DNA of 58,352 bases from Spongospora subterranea f. sp. subterranea (Eukaryota > Endomyxa: Phytomyxea > Phytomyxea > Plasmodiophorida). Positions 45,294 through 57,446 of this stretch are shown one piece after another (position 1 is the stretch's first letter; each line of letters begins with the position of its first letter). The notes below the pieces were generated by a model. It searched no databases and was not told where the DNA came from. It saw only the letters and a list, made by a program, of their open reading frames with translations. The stretch lies in NCBI GenBank assembly GCA_049724395.1, contig JAUGWO010000143.1, positions 1 to 58,352 of the forward strand, written 5' to 3'. The translations under genes were made by a program, and so were the position numbers.

Positions 45294-46080
45294 AGAGCCC
45301 AGAAACGCTAAGAAAAAAGATCGGCCGGTAAAGTTGAATAAAAACCCAAAATTTCTTGCAGCGTATTTGTCAAAAGATCGCCTACGTTGTTGCTCAGTTA
45401 AAAGAGTGGCCGATCAAGATGGCAGATGACTTACAATCGGAACTCAAAAGCCAGCAAAATGATGGAGAACGCTCTGTTGCAAAATTAACTAAAGTCAGCA
45501 AACGAAAATGACGAACAATATATTTACTGACGTCGTATAAAGAGCAAATAGATAGTAGGTCATATTAAATTTTGATGGACCATCAATCAACCCAAATACA
45601 CCGGCAACGGCCAGTAAAATCTGATTTCATGGTTTTAGAAACCACACCAATTCATGAGCTTATCTTACAGCGCTAAGGATACTAGATCCTCTCACAACAT
45701 AGGCTAGCTTCAACGGTTCCACCGTTCTAACCCTGACAAATCATAGAATGATTGGATACGCCATGGTGCACTTCTGATTCCATACCTGTCCGACATGGTC
45801 GGCGGCATGGTGGATGGATTTGGACCTGATGGATCATCCTGGAGCATGATGGGCAGATTGCCACAATCAATGACAATCACTGTCTATTGTGTGATAAGAG
45901 CCACTTTCGGAGCCGCCTACCACAGGCTACTCTGGTAGGGCAGTGGACTACGGTGTCAATCATTCCCTCTACCGATCACAGGTTGCGCATTGCGCGGCCA
46001 TCTCTCCGTCACTAGACTCTGACTGTCTGGCTGTCAGCGCTACCCCGAGTCCATGGCGATGGCGGCCGTTGGGCGTATTA
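45294..46080. other. Intergenic, nothing recognised
   Basis: No coding family and no structured repeat noticed. Confidence 0.45.
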
Positions 46081-46084
46081 TGAC

Positions 46085-46335
46085 ATTGTCGATACGCCAG
46101 TCGATATCTATCCTCTTTGGACTTGGAAGACGGCCAGTTGTCTCGTCAAACATCTCCATCATCTAGTCGTGTAACTCGTTCAAGGTGTAGTCGTGGAATG
46201 GCTTGTTAATACCGACGTCTAGCACTTGAAGCTTTGCTGTGTACTTTGGTGGAATACAGGTTACGTCAATGTTGCACTCCTGGAGTCGTGTAGAAACAGG
46301 GTCAACCCAATGCCCTTTGAAATCGTCCATCATTA
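46085..46335 (-). mobile_element. pogo-like (DDE_1) DNA transposon relic
   Basis: The minus strand reads MMDDFKGHWVDPVSTRLQEC, then DVTCIPPKYTAKLQVLDVG and NKPFHDY. These are the second half of the DDE_1 domain of pogo/Tigger/jerky-type transposases (D..GH, iPP..T...Q.LDvgvnkpfK). An in-frame stop follows HD near 46165, so this copy is broken. No terminal repeats were identified. Confidence 0.8.
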
Positions 46336-46505
46336 GTGGGGAACGTCGACGACCGCGATGTTATCCCGGGCAAACGGGTATCCCAAGTCTGTGATGATGT
46401 CGGTACAAGAGAACGCTTGGAATAACGGTGAAGTTATGCTAGAATGGGTAATCTGCCTGGAGAAGCAATTGTGATAATGGCTATTGGTATATAAACACAC
46501 GCTAC

Positions 46506-46947
46506 CTATTCCCAACAAGGAATACCATTCAGAAGCATGCACTCTGCCACACCACAAAACTCGACGTCTTTTCTGCGTTTGTACGAACTGTCAATATTTT
46601 CGAAGAGCTCAAGCACTTGTGCGAAAATTCTCCAGAAATTGATCTTTGCTCGCTTGGTATTTGACAGGAAGGAACCCAATCCTACAGGATTCTCGACCAT
46701 CTTTGATATGAACACACGCGATTGCCTCTTCTAAGCCCGAATTTCCTAAAGGCAACTCATCATCAGGTTCGCCTTTGATATTTACACAGAACACTTGAGA
46801 ACCATCGATTATGGTGTATTTGAATCGGACTAGATCACCGACAACGATTCGCTCTCCACAACAATCGTGCAACGCACACGAACGCCCATTACTGCTTTGA
46901 CGAAGACCGATAATTTCCAAACGGCTATACATCGTCTCTCTTAGCAT
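46506..46947 (-). pseudogene. Fragmented ORF of a family seen in repeat-rich fungal and oomycete genomes
   Basis: Minus-strand frames 46609-46947 and 46506-46715 overlap. They read GERIVVGDLVRFKY, EEAIACVHIKDGRESCRIGFLPV and then, in the other frame, FAQVLELFENIDSSYKRRK. I associate the pattern (VVGD..RF, AI..vhI.DG...C.VGFLP, fAQv.elf) with repetitive proteins of fungi and oomycetes; function unknown. The frame changes near 46640, so the copy is broken. It sits 170 bp upstream of the pogo-like domain on the same strand and may belong to the same element. Confidence 0.45.
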
Positions 46948-49880
46948 GATTAATCCATGGGAATACCGAAATGTCTCGGACGAGGCTATTTAATTGAAGG
47001 GGCTATTTAACCGCAAACTACGGTACTCATCGCGTCTGTCGGGGAGCGACATCGAGTTTTCGTTGGAAAGATTGTTATTTATACAGTAGTTATAAGTTGA
47101 TGGCGCCACGACACTGGGCCCCACGCTATCCCCAGCGCTCTGTTGAGTACTTTGAAGTTCAGTGAGTGCAGGACCAATTCTCTCGAGTGGCTCAATATCA
47201 AACAGAACGAGGACGATCTGCTAACCGATGGGGCACTGAAGCATGCCAATATGATTGTCTAGCCATCCTTAACACCGTCGGTGCCATTTGGCATTTGCCA
47301 AACACATTATGAACTCATGGGAAGGAGTGCCCTCAACCAAACTCATCAGGCTTAACCAGCAAGGGCGTGTTGAACAAATGTTTGACAAGACCAATCCCAG
47401 ATTGTGTCATATATGGACACAACGTTTAGGACCAATAGAGTGGCGTATCCGCTATTCGTCATTGGATATTCACGATATCCAGGAAAGTTTCACCGTTTTC
47501 TTTCAAGGATTTGCCTCAACAAGACAGCAGAGGGATTGTGAATATGCGGTTTTATCATTACACAAATTCATATAAGTTGGATTTCGATATTGAACCTGAT
47601 TGGGAGATGCAGATGGCGCTTTGATTAATTCAGTCAGCAGTGTGTTCAAATAACCTATGTTCATAACTCATGTGTTTGTTCCACTTATTCAAAAACCGTA
47701 TCGCTTCATGATGGGTGGTTAAGTCACTTTTGATCCACAACATTTTCGGTGTCAGTATTTCACCCCGTTTGGCATTTGCGTCACATCATGAGCGTATGGT
47801 TTTGTCGTTGGCGTGTATGTGAAGGAAGTGCCTCCACCGATCGAACGGTTGGTAAATTGGCGGCGCCGTCGCCGCATCACAGAATGGTGTTGCCGTTCCA
47901 GGCCTAGGAACCAGCCCATCGTCGGCACTTTATTTCGCTCCCCGACACATGCATCGAGTATATATCCTGAGAAACAATGGGGAATCATTTCCCTCCAACG
48001 AACGCCATCGCGATGCTCCGTACCCTGCAATTTCTCGTCTCATCAGTAAAAACCAACGCAGCAGAGTTCAGGCCTATATTTTGAGCAAATGGAAAAGGCA
48101 CATAGTTTATGAACAACACAATGTTGACTGAATTGATCAGAGCGCCATCGGCATCTCTCAATATACAATCAGGTGCAAATTGAATCACACCTAACACGGA
48201 ATATGGTTTGGGGTGATGATCAAACATATTCATAATCCCCTCTGCTGTCTTGTTCAGCAAATGCTCAACAAACACGGGGGGACTTTCCTACGAAATGTGA
48301 ATACCCAACAACGAATATCGGGCACACCACTTATATTAATCTTGATCGTTGTGTCCATATGGCGCAATCAGAATTTGCTCTAACCGTCTCGATAACCTTG
48401 GTCAGTAGGTCCTTGCTGGTCAAGCATGGAGAATGCAGAGTCGGTATTCAATCAAGTGATGAACTTCAACTGATGCGGAAAGGGCGGTCATCGTAACCGA
48501 CACCAACAACGACGGCACAATCACGCTCGTTAACGCCGAAAATTGAAGAATTATTCGTAACCTGTTCTTCCCATAGCTCAGCCAGACCTTGAGCTTTGCA
48601 AGTTTGGCCAATCCTACATCACACTAATACCGATCATGAATATAATATTGAGGAAGTTTGTAGCTAGGAACTGGGCATCTCCTCCGCTAGATGTATTTTG
48701 TTCGAATCTCATGATCACTGACAATGAGGACACGGTCGTTGTTCGTCTTCGACAATCTCTTCAAGAGGCTGAATCTAACGGTTAAGATGGTGGTCGGAAG
48801 ACGGAATGATCGATTAAATTCAGAAAGGAAGTCGATTGGATACGAGATGAGAGACCTGGTCGACCTTCCCACAAAATATCAATAAGAACTTCAACGACAT
48901 TGAAGTTGACCACCATAACGAGCCACCGAATTTTGAGGCGATTCCATATCGAGATCACGACACCTTGAGTGAGAAGGAAGTCGTAGACATGTTTGAAGGG
49001 TCTGCAGAATTTTCAGTGTTGCGACCGGTCTAGTTCACTTGCTAATCGCCGACATAGGGAACATGCAGGGGTACGACCTTATTGCGACTGTACAGTACCC
49101 GTTAGGATTTCGATCAAATATTCAAATGGAATGGAGTATCTCCTAGCCTTCTTCAGACGCTTGACGATACGTCGAACATTATTGCAGGCATGAGTTGATC
49201 CCAGTTTCGATGGTTCACCCCAAACAGCAGGGCATGTCATTGTAGTCCTTCAAAATGGTGCATTCTTTCCAACGCACCAGTTTAACCTAATCCAGTTATC
49301 TTCAATGGATGTATTTCTAACAGTTGGTGCCGACAAATTCCTTCCCTGGATCCTTTTGGACATTTTTACACGCAAATAACCTCAGAATGTTGCTCGCCAA
49401 CGTGATGGACCCACCGGTCTGGAACAGCAATCGCCTCCGACATTTATCGGGCATCATGTTGGCGAGAACATTGATAGGTAAAGGAATAGAGATCCAACAA
49501 ATGACAGTGCCGCCACGTCGAATGGCAACTTGTCCACATTGATATCGTAATCGTGATGATTGTGTACATCCGATCATGGTGAGGGGTTCTGAGATTGGAC
49601 GTCCACCGCGTACTTAATTACAAGCGGCTGGAGGACCATTTCCTTGTACTATACGTTGCAATTTTGTGGAACATTTCGCAATTTGTTGAGGGCGACGCCG
49701 TCCCTTGACAGAATCAGGCACTCAGGTCAGGAAGGATCACTCAAGACCTTTTTGTCAGGTGAGACCACGAGTTGTCGGCCAACTCGCATCTTTCCTTCTC
49801 CTACTACCGCCATGCTTCTGTCTTTTGTTTTTGCAACGCCTTGATTCTGCCTCAATCTCTAACAGTATAAGCGGAACCTT
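46948..49880. other. Repeat-rich intergenic stretch, no gene supported
   Basis: Many short frames. At 47100-47290 plus, LEWLNIKQNEDDLLTDGALK loosely recalls transposon-linked Ulp1-type peptidases. Around 47597-47690 and 48075-48190 an inverted pair shares GATGC.GATGGCGCT.TGATTAATTCAGTCA-type sequence. Nothing further could be supported. Confidence 0.35.
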
Positions 49881-49891
49881 CACTCCTCCTT

Positions 49892-50390
49892 AATCACTAT
49901 GGATCTAAACCAACTACAACAAAATAGCCCAACAACAAATTATAGCCTTGATTCATCAACAGTAATCTATTTTAACTTATCAACGAAGAGACAAACTCAG
50001 TAAGTCATTAAACCACGCGTTAGACTACCAGCACCTTTCGATGGATCGAATATCGTCTTGGCGGTTTCCTCAATTAAGTACGCATGATCATTCAACAACA
50101 ACCAAAGATCAATGGCACCGGCCCTCAACGTGTTCTCTTGATCAACAGCCTACTGTCTGGCGTAGCGCTGAAATTGTTCTCCCCTATTGGAAAGCAACGA
50201 TCCGATCATGCACAATACCGAAGTCCTTATCGCTTCGCTTAAATCATGATTCGGGCACCCACTTCTCTGCCAGATTGCATCGTTTGCGGCAAGGTTCGGA
50301 TTACACGTCAGAAATTCAAGTACCGTATTCAATAGAACAACTACAAACATATATGCCTCCTGTGTTCGGGTTAGTCTTTTAGATTGTGTT
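49892..50390 (+). mobile_element. Ty3/gypsy gag fossil
   Basis: The plus strand carries words of a Ty3/gypsy Gag (LPAPFDGSN, then QRVLLINSLLSGVALKLFS), preceded by a candidate start at 49899. It is broken; no LTRs were identified. The Tc1-like element begins about 110 bp beyond it. Confidence 0.55.
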
Positions 50391-50499
50391 GTCAGTGTGA
50401 TATATAGAAGGAAATGTAGTCCAGACTGAGTCGGACACAATATAGTAATGTGTGGGAAGGTATTGTTGAAACTGATGACCGACGCGCTGCAGCTGGCTA

Positions 50500-51309
50500 C
50501 AGTAGCGATCACCTTAACCCGACAATTCCGTGACTGTATGCGGCTTGAACTGTATCTGGTCATGGACGATGGATTCATATCGTACAATTTGTACGTAATT
50601 CTTTAGGTCTTTGCATTACGAACAAAGTTACGTGTTCAATTTTATTATTGAGGCATTATTGACGGAGTAGATACACTTTATAGATACAGTGCCTTGATGG
50701 ATAATGGGACTGTATCTATGGAAAACAATTGCGACGGCGCACTTTCCTTGTGCAGTCACGCATAAAATATGTAATGCGCAGTGTCAAGTAGTAAAACAGT
50801 CACGGATAAAAGTATCATGCGCACTGACCAGCGATATTGCAGTGACGCAGGAAAAAACAGAGACTTGCGTTTTTGATAAAGTTTCATCCTGAGTTTAACT
50901 GGATTGAAATGTTTTGGGGGGCGACCAAGAAGTATACGCGTAAGCACTGCACGTATTCCTTCAAAGACTTGGAGAAAGTAATTCCAGTGGCTTTGAAAAA
51001 GACATCTTTGGCCACGATGAGGCGGTTCGCACGCAAATCATTCCAGTACATGGACGCTTACCGCGAGAAAAATGGAAGATTTCTCACTAACAGGCAAATC
51101 GAATACGCAATGATGAAATATCGCGGGCATAGGACTGTACCTGACACGGTAATAAATGACTTTTAGTAGTATCATATGTAAACTAAGTGTACAAATCTCT
51201 CATTTAACAAAATGACTTATAGTATCACATGTACACTAAGTGTACATTAAATCTCGTGAAAATATTGCGACTTGGGTTTGAAATTGTCGGGTTAAGGTGA
51301 TCGCTACTG
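50500..51309 (+). mobile_element. Short Tc1/mariner-like element with both TIRs and TA duplication
   Basis: The ends are perfect inverted repeats: 50500-50527 (CAGTAGCGATCACCTTAACC...) and 51282-51309 (...GGTTAAGGTGATCGCTACTG). Both are flanked by TA (50498-50499 and 51310-51311), the classic Tc1/mariner target duplication. The 810-bp body keeps only the C-terminal part of the transposase at 50873-51166 (FNWIEMFWGATKKYTRKHC to the stop), so it is an internally deleted, non-autonomous copy. It is the same family as the element at 1-1397, with about 80% or more identity in the shared protein. Confidence 0.95.
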
Positions 51310-51330
51310 TACATGCTGAGCTGTAATCGT

Positions 51331-51557
51331 TGTGGAAAGTTGATGTTGCTTAAACAGATGCAATAGCTGAATGAATTTATTATTGTGGCGTAATTGCTTA
51401 TATAGGTATCTACCTTGGGAAATGGCTATTTATAGCCCAATACGTAAAGTCCGTACAGTCAGCTTTATGTCATGCTCTTGCCGTGGTTGCGCCGACTGGG
51501 GGAACGCACTTTCCTTGGAAAATGTCCGTGCTTGAGGCAGGCAAGTTGTATTCAACA
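51331..51557 (-). repeat. 3' LTR of the copia element
   Basis: 227 bp, beginning TGTGGAAAGTTG and ending TTCAACA on the plus strand. It nearly matches 57447-57671. The 5-bp flank at 51326-51330 is ATCGT. Confidence 0.95.
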
Positions 51558-54500
51558 CGCATTCTCAACTTGCAGGCTGTGACTCCCATTGCGGTGCGGC
51601 ACCATTTGAACTTGGGGGCGTTGATTGGCTTCGTCAGCGCATCAGCAATCATGGCTTCTGTCGGGCAGTATTCAACCTTGATGGTCCCTTGTTCGACTTG
51701 ATCGCGACAGAAGTGGAAACGCAGATCGATGTGCTTCGTACGTTTGTCGGTGCGTCTGTTTTTCGAAATTGCTATGCAGCCTTGATTGTCTTCCATCACT
51801 TTAGTAGCCTTGCTTTGACTAAAGCCAAGTTCTCCAAGAATCAATCTGATCCATATCACTTCCCGCATTGTCTCTGAAAGGGCGATGTATTCTGCCTCGG
51901 TTGAGGAGCATGCAACAATCTTTTGTAGGGAGCTTTTCCAGGCCACCGTGCATCCTGACATCATGAGGGTGTATCCAGTAGTGGATTTTCTTGAATCTTT
52001 GTCTCCGGCCCAGTCGCTGTCCGAGTAGGCGGTCAGATGTGGCGGCTGATGGGCTTTGAAGAATAGTCCAGAGTTGCTGCTTCCCTTAAGATACTTAAGA
52101 ACACGCTTCGCAGATGTCCAATGTTGGCGACCTGGGTTGTCAAGGAACCGACAGAGTGAGGACACTGCATGTGAGATATCCGGTCCGGTGCACGTTGCGA
52201 TCCAGTTAAGAGCTCCAACTAGTTCACGATAGTGGGTTTCTTGCATGTCTTGCTTCTCTTCGGCGGTTGTTGCACACATGTTCTTCTCCAGGTAGAGTCC
52301 TGATTGTTCTGGCGTGTCTGCGCGCTTGCAGTCCAACATGTTGAACTTTGATAATTGCTCCAAGATGTAGGCCTCTTGGTCAAGTAATATACCGTCATTA
52401 CAACGTGTGATCCTCATCCCTAGTAAGCGCTTCGGGTTACCTAGATCCGTCATTGGAAAACGTGTGGAGAGCTGAGAAACAATGTTCTCTATCAGTGACG
52501 GACAGTTGTGAGCAACTAGTAGGTCGTCTGTGGAGAGTGACCTGATAACAATGTCGTTTTTTGATCTCTTGACGTACACGCAGGCATCCGAGCTGAGACG
52601 TTTGAAGTGAAGTGTTTCAGTGATGAAGCGGTTGATTGTATCGTTCCAAACTAGTCCGGCCTGCTTGAGTCCGTAAAGGCTTTTCTTGAGTCGGCACACG
52701 AATTTGGGATCCTCAGAGGTACAACCTTCCGGTTGGACCATATAGATCTCTTCTGGAAGTTCTGCTTGTAGAAAATCCCCAATCACGTCGAACTGTCTCA
52801 GTGTCAAGTTCAGGGATGCCGGCAAGCGCGAATATAGTTCGAACTGATGCGAGGTGTGCGACGGGAGAGAAGGTCTCGTTGAAGTCAATTCTCGGTCGTT
52901 GAGCGAAACCTTTGATAACGAGTCTTGCCTTGAATTTGTGCACGAATCCCTCGTCATCCGGTTTTACTATGAATATCCATTTGTTAGCGATGGCTTGTCT
53001 TCCAATTGGGAGTGGGCAGAGTTCTCAGGTTTGGTTTTCTTGCAGGCTGGTGAATTCGGCGTTTGTTGCTTGAGTCCATTCTTCAGAAAACTCGTTTGCA
53101 GGATCTGTTGCCTCGCTGATTGACTTCGGCAGAGTGATCTGACATGCTTGCATCCTGTCACGTTGGACGATCAGAGCTGCTGCTGGTGGAACTTTCCACC
53201 ATTCTCCAGGTGCATTTCGGACACGATCCGACCGTCGTCCATTCTCCATTCGAATTGGTTCGTCATCTTCTTGTTCGGCTCTTTTGCAATCGTCGCGCTC
53301 GATCTCATATTCTGTGCTTCCATGAGGCTGTGATTCTTCTGACTCTTCGCTAACTTCTTCAGGAGGGTTTTGATGATGAGTCGCTTGATATCGCTGAGGA
53401 TGGTTCAGAAGAGCTGGATGATTCCTGTAATGATGATGAGGAGTCAGTAAGGATTGTTCTCAAAGGGTTGGAAGTCGTTGTAGATGGTCCATCAAAATCG
53501 AATGTGACTTCATTTCTGCGCTGAACAGGCTTTGTCCTTGAAAATGAATGCTCATGAAATGAGGCGTCTGTGAACCTGTCGCAGACAATACGCTGCTCTT
53601 CCTCGTCCCAGAATTGATACCCCTTTTGATTTGTTGGGTATCCAATGAAGGTAACCTTGCGTCCTCGTGGTTGAAGTTTTCGATGAAGTTGGTTGGGCAG
53701 GTGAATATACCCGTCGCAACCGAATGTTCGAAGATGTCGTAAGTCCGGTTTGGTCTTGTTCCAGGCTTCAAATGAGGATATGCGCTGCGGACGTCGATTG
53801 ATAATATAGACGACTGCGGAAACGGCAGCAGTCCAAAACCTGGGTCCTAATTTTCCACTACGGCGAATGCTCTCGGCACACTCGATTATCGTTCGGTTAA
53901 GTCTTTCGATCATGCCGTTTTTCGTTCCGATTGGTATGGGATGATTCTTCGAAGGACGATGCCGAGATCTGCGAGGAATGTTTGGCATTCTTTAGATGTG
54001 TATTCTCCTCCACCGTCGCTTTGAAAGCTCTTCACAGAGAATCCCTGGTCTTGAAAATGATTGTTGACCAGACGGATATGCTGCTTGATTGCTGATATGG
54101 CTTCCGACTTCCTTCGAATCAGGTACACAAATGAGTATCTTGTGTGTTGGTCTAGAAATGAAATGTAATATCTCGATTTGCCGTGAATTCCATCAACAGG
54201 AAATGGTCCAGAAATGTCACTGTGAATGATTTCCAGCGGCCTGGTGGTTGAGCTTTCAGAGGTTCGTTGGATGTTACCTCTTGGCATTTTTCAAAGCATG
54301 CAGCCGTCACAGGGAGAGATCGGTGAGGGTCTGCGTATCTTCGCTGGTTGCTTGATTCCGGTGACCGAATTTTCCAAGGCTGAGTTGAGGTCATGATCGT
54401 TGATGTGTCCAAGTCGATTGTGACAAAGGTCGCGTGTTTCTGATACCATATTTGCCGCAGCAGTACATGGCTCTGCAGTGTAGTTGATAACTAGAGGCAG

Positions 54501-56631
54501 GGTGTACAGGTTGTCATGATCCTTCGGGATCTCAGTGATAAGATTACCGCCGGAGTCCAGAATCTTTCATGTGTTGCGTCTGAATTCAAATTCTAAGCCA
54601 TCCGACGTCGCTTGACCGATGGAGATGAGGTTTGCGGAGAGTCCGGGAACGAGCGATACTGGAGAGATGTTGATAGGATTGGATTTTAGAGGTGCCGCTA
54701 GTCGTGGAGCGCAATATGGCGTTGGTTGCCACCCTGATGGTTAGGGGATTGTATGCGGGCAAAATCTGCTCAAGCGTCGAGGGATCAGAGCACATGTGAG
54801 TCGAGCATGCGGAGTCGAGAATTCAGTTGGAACCAGAGCTGTTTCGTGGGGGCTGAGTTGAAAGAGCTACGTGTTCGCTGCGGTTGAGGATGTTGGAATG
54901 AAGCGTTTTATTTGCGGTGATCTTTGGTCGGAGCTCCGGGTGCTGATGTCAGCAGTGAGCGTCGTCGTGTGCATTGCTGTTGTGATAGTTGCAACGATGT
55001 CGTCCTGAGATGCGTTTTGCGGTCGCCACGAAAGCTGCGCCAGGTTCTCGCGCTCTATGCTCAATTTGAGCCTCGAAACTAATTAGGGATGCTGCCGTGG
55101 ATGCAAATCTGACTTCATTTTGAGAATCAAGAGTTACTGAAAATGCATCGAATGAGGATGGAAGTCCAGAGAGTAGGCGGTCCGTCATATCTTCGTCTGA
55201 TAGTTCTTTTTCCCGATTGCTCGCAGTTTCCCCTGGATGGCTTGAATCGTTGCAATATAGGTGGCAACAGACGACTCTCCCTTGGTGCAAGACCAGAATT
55301 CGGCGATTAACCTAGTCCTGGTGGAACGAGACTTCTTTTGGTATAGTTGTTCAAGGAGCTTCCATGCCTTATGTGCAGTCGGTTCCTTCATGATTGAGCT
55401 TACAGTTAGATCATGGAGGCAGCAACAGATGATCGACTTCGCCTTCTTGTCGTTGCGTAGTTCTTCAGTGGTGGCAGGGAGAGCTGGGTCCTGGTCGATA
55501 TAAACTTCAAGATCCTTCGTTGACAGGTACATGATGACCTTTTGTTGCCACAGCTGGAAGTCATCAGTGTCCGCGCCAGTGAATTTAGTGATTGATTGCA
55601 AGATCTCTTTCATCTGGTAGAATGGGCGTAGCCTGGTAGATTGGGCGTGACTTCGAAGAGTGGGCACGGCCTCGTAGTGTGGGGGTGACCTTTTAATGTG
55701 GGCGTGACCAGGTTGAATGGGCGTGACCTCGTTGAGTTCACAAAAAAGGAAAGCTATTGCCGACAAACCCAGATATCGAACTATGGACAGATGGGAGTTT
55801 TAATAAGGATGTTGGCGGAGGAGCGGCAGCTCTGCTAATTGATTATACAAATAGAGATAAAAAAGGCGAGACCAACGAAGAGATAATTACCGTTAAACTA
55901 GGAACAGAAGTGACATCATCATATGAATGTGAGATTATTGCACTGAATAGTGGACTAGATATAGCTGTAGACCAGAACTATGAGGGAAGACATATCCACA
56001 TAATGACAGATTCCTTATCATGGATGAGTCAACTACAATCCTTACCGATAAAACCAAGGAGAGTGAATGCTATCGTTGCGGAATGTGCAGATAAATTAGC
56101 GAAATTAACAAAAGAAAACATGGTGGATATACACTTTATACCAAGTCACGTGGAAAACGACAACAATAATGAAGACGAGATGAAAGTCCCCATAGGACAC
56201 AGCGATGACATTGATCAACTAGCAAAGCAAGCATCGATGGACGGCGATGAAATTCAACATGACCCATTTATATCATCGTTCAAACTGCATCTTAAGAAAA
56301 GAGAGAGAGAAAACCTTAAAGATTACATCAAAGAACGAGTTCAAGCTAGCAGATTCAAAGGATACCCAGAAAGGGATAAATTTAAGATATTAATGACGCT
56401 AAACGAAAGGAAGATTGAACCTACAACCCCGCTTCTCAACAGAGCAAGAACTGGGCACTCTTGTGCAAGAAATCACCTGAAGAACCTGAATATGGATGAC
56501 AGTAACATATGCAGATGGTGTAATACGGAAATAGAGACGATTGAACATCAGGTGTTACACTGCAAGGCGTTACAAGGAAAGTTGAGTAAAGTCAGGAAAG
56601 AGTACAAAGGTTTGAACACCTCATCATTTGA

Positions 56632-56806
56632 AAATGCACTGTGGGAATACCCGCAAGAAATGAACAGGATCCTAAGAAGGGCAGTGAAAAAGAGGTGCTA
56701 CATCTAGAACCACAGGAACCCGAATCCGAATACACGAGCAGAAAATGCACTGTGGGAATACCCGCAAGAAATGAACAGGATCCTAAGAAGGGCAGACGGC
56801 GATCGA
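56632..56806. repeat. 62-bp direct duplication at the 3' end of the LINE ORF
   Basis: The stretch starting GAAAATGCACTGTGGGAATA at 56632 recurs at 56742, 110 bp later, identical for about 62 bp. The second copy lies after the stop codon in the 3' UTR. Confidence 0.93.
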
Positions 56807-56834
56807 GACAGTGAGAGAGAGGAGGCAGCCTAGA

Positions 56835-56945
56835 TAAATATTTTCCGAAGAGGAGTAAAACCTCGATAAAAAATCAGCTACCTAACCGTAGCGAAGAGGT
56901 GCTACCTCTCTAAATACAGGCCGAAGAGGAGGACAACCTCTATGC
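56835..56945 (+). other. Three GAGG/CCTC mini-hairpins in the LINE 3' UTR
   Basis: GAAGAGGAGTAAAACCTC, GAAGAGGTGCTACCTCT and GAAGAGGAGGACAACCTCT occur in a row, each able to form a short GAGG..CCTC stem. Such 3' structures can be recognised by LINE reverse transcriptases; that role is inference here. Confidence 0.5.
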
Positions 56946-57446
56946 AAAAACCGAGCTGTCTAGTAAGGATGCGACCTGGTTAGGCCAAAGGGTGTTCCTT
57001 AGGGAATTTTTAGTGTCCCGGATACAGAGTTTTCCGGGTACGTTTTTTAGTTGGGACGGAATAGTAGGACTATTCTAACCCCACACTACCCTTTGCGTCG
57101 ACCAAAATGCTGAACTACCGGCGAAGGTCTATATTTCGGGTGCGAGCCTGATACTGGGAGGAGCTTCTGAGACGCGAGTCGAAGAAACGAATCTTGGCCC
57201 AATAGCCGTGGGACCGGCCGACCTGCATGAAAAGTGCAAACTCAATCACAAAAAAAAAAAAAAAAAAACCTCGTTGAGTTGGCGCGGCCTCGTTGAGTGG
57301 GCGTGGCCTCGTTGAGTAGGCGTGATCTCGTTGAATGGGCGTGGCCTGGTAGTGTGGACGTGGCCTGGTAATGTGGGCGTGGCCTGGTAGTGTGGGCGTG
57401 ACCTCGTAGGATGGGCGTAACCGGTCAGCGGCTTCGACTGTAAATC

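Larger units (their letters stand above)
55739..57268 (+). mobile_element. 5'-truncated LINE (non-LTR retrotransposon)
   Basis: It inserts on the plus strand into the copia leader. A 13-bp target duplication ACCTCGTTGAGTT flanks it at 55726-55738 and 57268-57280, and it ends in a run of 18 A. The 5' end is truncated inside the last ORF. The remaining frame runs to a stop at 56705 and encodes an RNase H domain (IELWTDGSFNKDVGGGAA, YECEIIALNSGLD, HIMTDSLSW) and a C-terminal cysteine/histidine motif (CRWCNTEIETIEHQVLHC). This order is typical of LINEs whose ORF2 ends with RNase H. The frame has no ATG at its start because of truncation. A non-coding 3' region of about 560 bp follows. Confidence 0.95.
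55621..57440. repeat. About 20-bp tandem repeats in the copia leader, split by the LINE
   Basis: Units of the form GTGGGCGTGGCCTGGTAGT or GGGCGTGACCTCGTTGAGT recur about six times at 55621-55738 and nine times at 57269-57430, with the LINE between them. The array fills the space between the 5' LTR and gag. Confidence 0.85.

Noticed and set aside
47100-47580. Ulp1-like peptidase gene
   Set aside because: Only a vague resemblance around DDLLTDGALK, with stops and no catalytic triad visible.
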